A stretch of DNA of 64,000 bases, from contig JBCAQO010000031.1 in assembly GCA_039111635.1 (NCBI GenBank), positions 1 to 64,000 of the forward strand. The letters run 5' to 3'. Position numbers and translations under genes: made by a program. How positions within the stretch are numbered: position 1 is the stretch's first letter; every line of letters starts with the position of its first letter. Shown here one piece after another: positions 57,421 through 64,000 of this stretch. The notes beneath the pieces are model-generated. The model was not told the DNA's origin, ran no database searches, and was given only the letters and a program-made list of their open reading frames with translations. Origin of the DNA: Heterobasidion occidentale. Taxonomy: Eukaryota; Basidiomycota; Agaricomycetes; Russulales; Bondarzewiaceae.

Positions 57421-58640
57421 CCCTCCCCGACGCCTTCTTCTTAACGTCGGCCCGGCCTCGCAAGCGCCCTCGCCTCGTCCTCGACGTCACCTCTCCCTTG
57501 ACGACGACGGCACCTCCTGGACGCCTCCCCCACCGCGGCCTCCTCTTCCACCCCGTCCCAAACGAGGATGACGGCTACGATGCCGCCCTCGTCTCTCACG
57601 TCGCCCTCATCTCCCTCGACCACGCACCTGGCTCCCTCGACCCCGCCGCCTGCATGCCCCCGCCTGGACGACGGCCTGGACGACACCGACTCGGCCGCGC
57701 CTCACCGACGGCTCCCTCGACGCCTCGTCATCCGGCTCTCGACGATGCGGCCGCCTCGCTGGACCCTGCCCGCTCCCTCGACCCCGCCGCCTGCACGCCC
57801 CGACCACGCCCCCACCTGGACGACGGCCTGGACGACGCCGCCTGGACGCCGCCGCCTGGCGGCTCCCTCGAAGACGCGGCCGCCTCGCTGAACGCTGCCC
57901 GCTCCCTCCACCCCGCCGCCTGCACGCCCCCGCCTGGACGACGCCGACTCGGCCGCGCCTCACCGACGGCTCCCTCGACGCCTCGTCATCCGGCTCTCGA
58001 CGATGCGGCCGCCTCGCTGAACGCTGCCCGCTCCCTCCACCCCGCCGCCTGCACGCCCCCGCCTGGACGACGCCGACTCGGCCGCGCCTCACCGACGGCT
58101 CCCTCGACGCCTCGTCGTCCGCCCTCGACGACGCGGCCGCCTCACTAGACCCTGTCGGCTCCTCGTCGACGACGCCGCCTGGACGCCCGGCACCCTCTAC
58201 GACGCGGCCGCCTCACTGGACCCTGCCCGCTCCCTCGACCCCGCCGCCTGCACGCTCCGACCATGTCCCCGCCTGGACCACGGCCTGGACCACGGCGCCT
58301 GGACGATGCCGTCTGGACTACGCCGCCTGGACGACGCCGCTCCATCGACGGCGACTCATCTCTCCTCCTCCACGACAACGCCCGCCTCCCTCGACGATGA
58401 CGTCCGCCTCCCTCGACGTGCACGACTCTCCCGTCGACGGCGCCGCTCCCTCCACAGCAACTCCTGCCTCCTCGTTGGCGGCTCCCTCGACGCTGGCGGG
58501 TCTCGCTGTCGACTCCCTCGGCGCTGCCGCCCACTTCTCTCGTCATCGGCCCTCTCCCGCCGCTCTCGTATCCGTCGACACTGCCGCCGTTTTCGCGCCG
58601 CCACCGTGTACGCCTCCTCGTTGTCGCTGATCGATAGCCT
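57421..58640. repeat. GC-rich minisatellite
   Basis: This is an extremely GC-rich array built from GCCTGGACGACG, GGCTCCCTCGACG and GCGGCCGCCTC blocks. The clearest higher unit is about 130 bp and is seen with starts near 57825, 57955 and 58085. Long open frames occur on both strands (for example 57498-58148) as a by-product of the composition, so none is called a gene. Confidence 0.75.
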
Positions 58641-58659
58641 CCTGTACATACATACTTAG

Positions 58660-59300
58660 CAGTGGACCACTTGCACGCAATGAATTGTTAGTTTCCCCAG
58701 TGACTGGCATGTGTGAACGGCATCCCAGTAATGATATGGCAGCCGCGCAGGGGCCAAGCGAGAACAAGAAATCATCGTGCAACTTAACATCGATCGAGGT
58801 AACAAAGAGCCCGTCATTCACACCAGGTTGCCATGTATCTGTGGTCGCTCGCTCGCGAACATGGACAAGTCCCAGGCGTAGACTTCACGTAGCGTACTCC
58901 CAATGCTATGCAATATTTTCAGCGTGATATCAAGGTGAAAAATGGTGGCGAATACTCACTGCTTCAGGTCGTGATGTTCCAGTTTCGGCCCATGCGGCTT
59001 TGACGTCCCGCCATCCACGATCAGAGTGAGATCACTCTCTCTCAAGGCCGTACTCACGCGGTGGAGAGTGACGTTTCCCCATCTCTGGGACGCCAAGACG
59101 ACTCGCAAGCCCTCCCGTTCATCAATCACGATACCGAGACGCGTCATTGCCTACGCTCTCGTTAGGCCATGACGCGCGCACCCGGGCAAACGGCACTCAC
59201 GTTGACGAAGTCGTGCCATCTGACAAAACCGCTCGTGTGCCTATCCAGAAGCTTCTCCAAAACCTCCCATTTGCGTCAGTCAACTACCACAGCAGTGAAG
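58660..59300 (-). CDS. possible two-exon gene fragment, unrecognised
   Basis: A minus-strand exon reading WEVLEKLLDRHTSGFVRWHD (about 59275-59215) ends at a GTGAG donor. After the intron it joins AMTRLGIVIDEREGLRVVLA and continues to PKLEHHDLK, where another GTGAG donor lies near 58965. The splice signals and protein-like character support real exons. Neither the 5' end nor a 3' exon could be placed. No function is assigned. Confidence 0.35.
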
Positions 59301-59928
59301 AGGAATCCTCTCACCACGAGCGATCGTCGATTCACTGAGATTGTCGTCATGGGATCCAGGTTACACAGACGAGGGGTTGGTCTTCACGCAAGTTGAGGAT
59401 TGGGCGCTCGTTCAGCGTTTGGGTCTCGCTTATGTCGCACCTTCTCGGGATCTACCAATCTCTACTGTCAGTGGTGCTCACGGCCTCTCAGCTCTGAACA
59501 AGCGGCGTCGAGCAGAATGCATGCGCTTGTGTCAGTCTGGTCGGGCACACACTCCTCAAGATGGGGGCTTCCATCTAAGCGCGCGTCGACACGTCGGTGA
59601 CCACGCTCAGCCCGAAGCTCATCACGTCCGTCCCGCTCGAGGCGCGCCTGCAAGGCATCCTCAGGGCCACTGCAACTGCTCCTCCTCATACTCCCTCCAC
59701 TCCAGCGACGAATCTGCATTTGGTTACACCTCGCCAACTCGCAAGGCTGCAGCGCAAGTCCCCAAACCACAGCCATCCATCGCATAACCACTCGCCTGTG
59801 TAGACCCACACTCATCACTCGACGATCCACCCTCAACGTTTCAATCTAGATAGTGGCGAGTCTCAGCTGACTCCTCTGGCTCGCCGTCGTCTTTGGTCAG
59901 ACTCATCTCATTCCCCCAGATCGTTCCC

Positions 59929-60430
59929 ATGGGTCGAAACGTCCGCCCCGTCGTTGCCATCCCTCCTCCCCGTCCCCTCCATGTCACTGACCTCCACTCC
60001 AACGCGAGCACCTCCGCTCAGCAGAAGGCCATGTACAAGGGCACGAAACCCCTCCCAATCGGACAGCCCGAAAGCGAAGGGGGGAAGTGGTCGCGCGCGA
60101 CTATCGAGAAGGCGGGTGACGAGGACGGCCAGGTGGGCTTACTGTGGTGTGTATCGGTTCACCGTCCATCGTCCGTGCTGGCCTCATCTGGGTCATTGAT
60201 CGCTGGGCCAGGAAGAAGTCAGGCGGTTCCGCGAAGGCATCATTGCAGCGTCTCTCTTTCCTCCGATCCTGGGCCAGGCGTCGCAGCGTGAGGGCGTCCC
60301 GTGGATTTTGACAGGCGGGTCGGTCCTCGGCGCCTGCGTGGAAGTATATCAGCAAATTCTCGAGGCCGCGCGCACGATGTGTGTGGGTCGGTGGCTGCAA
60401 CCCGCCGGCTGTACATGGGTGCGCGTTTAG
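59929..60430 (+). CDS. possible small gene, unrecognised
   Basis: From ATG 59929 (MGRNVRPVVAIPPPRPLHVT) the frame runs to GDEDGQ. An intron with GTGGGC...GGCCAG ends (about 60132-60211) follows, and the frame then continues as EEVRRFREGIIAASLFPPIL and VPWILTGGSVLGACVEVYQQ to a stop at 60428-60430. The second exon is helical and protein-like. Earlier exons may exist in 59341-59880. No domain is recognised. Confidence 0.4.
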
Positions 60431-60439
60431 CCTGAAGAC

Positions 60440-62085
60440 ACAGCATTTCTAGAGGAAGATCACTCTCAGAAAGCTGTTCGGCGGGAGGATGGATGGTTAT
60501 GTGAGAAGAGCAACGTTGTGGAAAATGGTTTGAATGTGGCGCGACAGCCGCGAAACGCGCGACAACGTCTGATCACGGCTGCTCGGTGGAAAGATGAGAC
60601 GCAAAGCACGACGGCCTGGGGACAACGCATTTCTGGAAAAAAGTCGCTCTCAGAGAGGTGCACGAGATAGATAGGGACACCGTATTTCTGGAGGAAGGAG
60701 GCCACTCTCAGAGACGTCTCGGCAGTCGCAAAACGCGCGACGATATCCATATGTATGTATCCAGGTAAAAGATCCAGAAGAAACAATGTCACGGTCTAGC
60801 CCCAGGCGACCATGAGGTGACGAGCAGTGGACCAAATGTGACAGTCCGATGCGGAGAACAACATTGCCATTAATGCTAGAAAGACGTGTAAGTGACATCG
60901 CAAATTTATGAGTTGTTCAAACCCACTCGCAATGCAAACCTTCTTTGACGACGCAGAAGCGGAGGTCACAGCGACGCCGGCTTCTCAAACAGATGGCTCT
61001 GCAAAGCGATCATGAAAGTCGATGGGATTTGTCGCATTGTAATGCTTTTCGCCACCGAGGGCAATGAGCGAGGCGGTCCGCAACAAACTCGATGTACTGT
61101 CACGTCAGCTCGGCATTCATACCGATCAGCCCCGTAGGAAGGGCATCTACCACATCCAATTAGCATCAAATGCTACAGTAGTGATCAACATGTACTCACC
61201 TGTCAAGAGCTCCTCCTCGATAACAACGCATTCGACGACGATGTGGACGACTGTTAGGATGTGGATGCCTCTTGAGATGGCTGAACAACAAGCATGCGGA
61301 GTCAGTGTGGAATCCCTCGTGGCGACTGGTGAGTTCGTAGGAGAAGGAGAGTCCAGGTATAAGCACAAGGCCAGGCTTCTTCGACCAGAAAATTGAGGTG
61401 AAAGAACCGGAGGAGAAGATATCCTCTGCTGTGGCAAAGAAGACTCATCGCTCGGTAAATGTGGAGCGACGATCGGAGACCCAGCGCAGTGCCCAGTCCG
61501 CCTTCCTCTTCACGCAAGGGATGGTCTCAACAACATCGCGTTTCGTAGGTCCAGTTCTCGTCGTGGAAAACTTCCGTCATAATATGGAACGCGTAGAAGC
61601 AACGCGCTGCCCAGTGGAGTCACAAAAAATCACGGCTAAAGAACAATGCAGTTCTGGAGGAAGGCACTCTCAAAAAGCTGCTCGTCGGGATGATAGACAG
61701 GACAACACATTTCTGGAGGAAGGTCGCTCTCAGATATGTGTCTCAACATCCGCGAAACGCGCGCCGCCGTCTGACTCCGGCCGGTGGGTGAATCAGAAAG
61801 AATGACAGCATTTTGAGTAACGCATTTCTGGAGGAAGGTGCTCGACAAGAGATATATGGAAATGGGTGAGCGCAAAGAACGACGGCCTACAGGCACGGCA
61901 TTTCTGGAGGAAAGTCGCTCTCGGAAGGCTGCTCGTCGGGAGGGTAGATGAGGACAATGCCTTTCTAAGAGGATGATCGCTCTCAGATGTGTCCCAACAG
62001 CCACGCGACGCCATCTGACTACAGCCGCTTGATGGTAGGGTGGCACGCAAAGAATGAGGGACTACAAGCAACACATTTCTGGAGG
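60440..62085. repeat. diverged satellite region
   Basis: The core TTTCTGGAGGAAGGTCGCTCTCAG recurs in degenerate form near 60448, 60628, 60684, 61648, 61708, 61822, 61898 and 62076. A second block, CGCGAAACGCGCGAC followed by GTCTGA, recurs near 60549, 60728, 61750 and 62003. Together they suggest an old repeat unit of roughly 130-190 bp. The stretch 60800-61640 between the clusters has no repeat copies and no assigned gene. Confidence 0.7.
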
Positions 62086-62880
62086 AAAGTCGCTCTCAGA
62101 AAGCTCGACAGGACAATAGATGGAGGTGGCCTGGAAACAGCGCAATTCTGGAGGAAAGTCGCTCTCAGAAAGCTCGACAGGACAATAGATGGAGGTGGCC
62201 TGGAAACAGCGCAATTCTGGAGGAAAGTCGCTCTCAGAAAGCTCGACAGGACAATAGATGGAGGTGGCCTGGAAACAGCGCAATTCTGGAGGAAAGTCGC
62301 TCTCAGAAAGCTCGACAGGACAATAGATGGAGGTGGCCTGGAAACAGCGCAATTCTGGAGGAAAGTCGCTCTCAGAAAGCTCGACAGGACAATAGATGGA
62401 GGTGGCCTGGAAACAGCGCAATTCTGGAGGAAAGTCGCTCTCAGAAAGCTCGACAGGACAATAGATGGAGGTGGCCTGGAAACAGCGCAATTCTGGAGGA
62501 AAGTCGCTCTCAGAAAGCTCGACAGGACAATAGATGGAGGTGGCCTGGAAACAGCGCAATTCTGGAGGAAAGTCGCTCTCAGAAAGCTCGATAGGACAAT
62601 AGATGGAGGTGGCCTGGAAACAGCGCAATTCTGGAGGAAAGTCGCTCTCAGAAAGCTCGACAGGACAATAGATGGAGGTGGCCTGGAAACAGCGCAATTC
62701 TGGAGGAAAGTCACTCTCAGAAAGCTCGACAGGACAATAGATGGAGGTGGCCTGGAAACAGCGCAATTCTGGAGGAAAGTCGCTCTCAGAAAGCTGCATC
62801 ACATTGATGGAGGTGGCCTGGAAACAGCGCAATTCTGGAGGAAAGTCGCTCTCAGAAAGCTGCATCACATTGATGGAGGA
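62086..62880. repeat. homogenised 69-bp tandem array
   Basis: About nine near-identical 69-bp units (start to start, for example 62141 to 62210), followed by two 66-bp variants. Each contains CGCAATTCTGGAGGAAAGTC and GACAGGACAATAGATGGAGG. Because 69 is a multiple of three, frames stay open through the array on both strands, for example 61987-62985 (+), 62714-62019 (-) and 62868-62062 (-). The plus frame encodes a 23-residue repeat (LETAQFWRKVALRKLDRTID...). Since no promoter or conserved start is seen, it is annotated as satellite DNA rather than a gene. Confidence 0.9.
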
Positions 62881-63071
62881 TGGTCACATTGTCAGATGTT
62901 CAACATCGACGCTCGTGATTCGGATTCCGACAAACTCCGATCAGCGTCGGCCAATCGGGTGTTGAATTTCGATCAAGCAATCTGATATCCTTTTGAGTAT
63001 CTGAATTCATTCAAAGTAAACGTATAATACGCTGAACGAGCCAGCATGCGCGTAAGAAGATTTCTAAACAA

Positions 63072-64000
63072 TCAGAAGTGTAGTCCCCATCCATCATCAT
63101 CAAACACACCAATATCATCCAAAACCCAGCTGTAAATGTAAAAGACCGAGGCTAAGAGAGAATGAGGCAAGCTCCCCAGGCTACGACAAATCAAAAAAAG
63201 GTTAGCTACCGGTAAGGAATCAAGACCCAGCGCTTTGTGCGATGGCAATGGAGAACGGATAGCACTAGCACCTGCCAGGGAAAGCAAGGGCGAGACCATC
63301 AAAGAGTGCTCAGCAGCAATGGGGTGAGTAGCTGAAACTGTGCTGAGTGCCGGTGATGATGACACTGAGATAAGACTCCCATCAGTCGTCAGCGAACCAG
63401 ACGCCTCAACACTATAGCTGACAACATTCAAGTCCACTACGCTTTTGCCATTGAGTGCCGGCGATGATGACGCTGAGAAGACACTCCCATTAGTTGTCGG
63501 CGCACCAGACGGCTCAGCACTATAGCTGACAACATTGGAGTCCACTACGCTCTTGCCAAAGAAGGGTGAAGAAGCCCTGTCTGTGATTACAGCTGGTGTC
63601 GCTAGAACCTGGGGGATCGGCAGATGCAGAACGGACCCAGGGCTACTCGAGCGCGAATGATGTCGAGACAAGTTCTACGGAGTTGGGGAACAATGTAAAC
63701 TCAGAGCCTTCGAGCAAAAGGCCATCACCTACCTCCGATTCCTCCGAATAATTGCTAGTGGGTGATAAATCTCCACTCCTATCCCTGGGAGCATAATAAC
63801 TCCCGAAGGAAAACTCTGGGTGCCAAGCCCTCCAAGCCTCGCCAATCCAACCCTGACTGACCATAGTGAAAGCTCGAGACATGTCGTTGAAAAGATGCCT
63901 ATAGTACACATCTGTGTACAGCTCGGTCATAGTTGACATGCAGTCCAGCCGCGCAGATTTTTCATAGTCTGGATAAGGCTTTCGAACGTCGAAGGATAAT
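63072..64000 (-). CDS. 3' part of an unrecognised gene (runs off the window)
   Basis: A frame is open from the right window edge: VRKPYPDYEKSARLDCMSTM, then LYTDVYYRHLFNDMSRAFTM and GEAWRAWHPEFSFGSYYAP. It ends near 63643. A second segment in another frame (63671-63072) is serine-rich and holds an internal duplication of about 36 residues (KSVVDSNVVSYSAEPSG and KSVVDLNVVSYSVEASG). An intron near 63650-63670 would be needed to join them. The C-terminus includes a hydrophobic stretch (LLASVFYIYSWVL). No domain is recognised and the 5' end lies outside the window. Confidence 0.5.

Noticed and set aside
57498..58148. 216-codon open frame (and opposing frames) in the GC-rich block
   Set aside because: Composition and repeats explain the absence of stops; there is no codon pattern, domain or intron structure.
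62019..62868. Minus-strand repeat proteins encoded by the 69-bp array
   Set aside because: Both minus frames are automatic results of a repeat length divisible by three; nothing favours either of them over the plus frame.

Overview
The window is nuclear DNA of a filamentous basidiomycete, almost certainly an Agaricomycete. Genes are split by many 45-70 nt GT-AG introns. The gene families (priB-like Zn2Cys6 factor, TPR-CHAT protein, OTT_1508-like deaminase, Plavaka transposase, chromodomain Ty3/gypsy and DIRS elements) are typical of mushroom genomes. No rRNA gene, convincing tRNA or CRISPR array was seen.

Layout. 0.9-5.5 kb: a multi-exon Zn2Cys6 transcription factor (+). 6.1-7.3 kb: a ubiquitin-like-domain protein (-), probably frameshifted. 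9.0-16.7 kb: a direct segmental duplication, copy A at 9077-11721 and copy B at 13996-16712. Each copy carries a YCII-related gene and a C2H2 zinc-finger gene on the minus strand. Copy A keeps YCII and has lost the zinc finger; copy B keeps the zinc finger and has lost YCII. 17.1-17.8 kb: a small secreted cysteine-containing protein (-). 21.6-25.3 kb: a TPR-CHAT protein (+).

25.9-44.5 kb is a nested transposon complex. A DIRS-type tyrosine-recombinase retroelement (-) is split at 28154/38560 by a full-length Ty3/gypsy element (+) with two 834-bp LTRs and a GTATG target duplication. The DIRS element is cut again at 39728 by a second, truncated copy of the same gypsy family (-). The gypsy family has gag, pol with an integrase chromodomain, a probable self-priming site, and extra reading frames downstream of pol: a 54-residue hydrophobic ORF and a 557-residue zinc-knuckle ORF preceded by its own TATA box.

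45.0-45.6 kb: a small unrecognised gene (-). 46.4-50.6 kb: an apparently intact Plavaka-type DNA transposase (-). 51.5-53.8 kb: an OTT_1508-like deaminase-fold gene (+). 54.0-56.8 kb: a large unrecognised multi-exon gene (-). A 15-bp motif occurs as a spaced pair both at 50.94-50.99 kb and at 56.94-57.00 kb. 57.4-58.6 kb: a GC-rich minisatellite. 59-60.4 kb: two weakly supported genes. 60.4-62.9 kb: a satellite ending in a homogenised 69-bp array. 63.0-64.0 kb: the 3' part of an unrecognised gene (-) running off the window.

The genes do not form one obvious pathway. The window reads as an accessory, repeat-rich region with host genes of regulatory, stress and possible defence type set among mobile elements. 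Exon joins were inferred by eye from splice sites and frame continuity.
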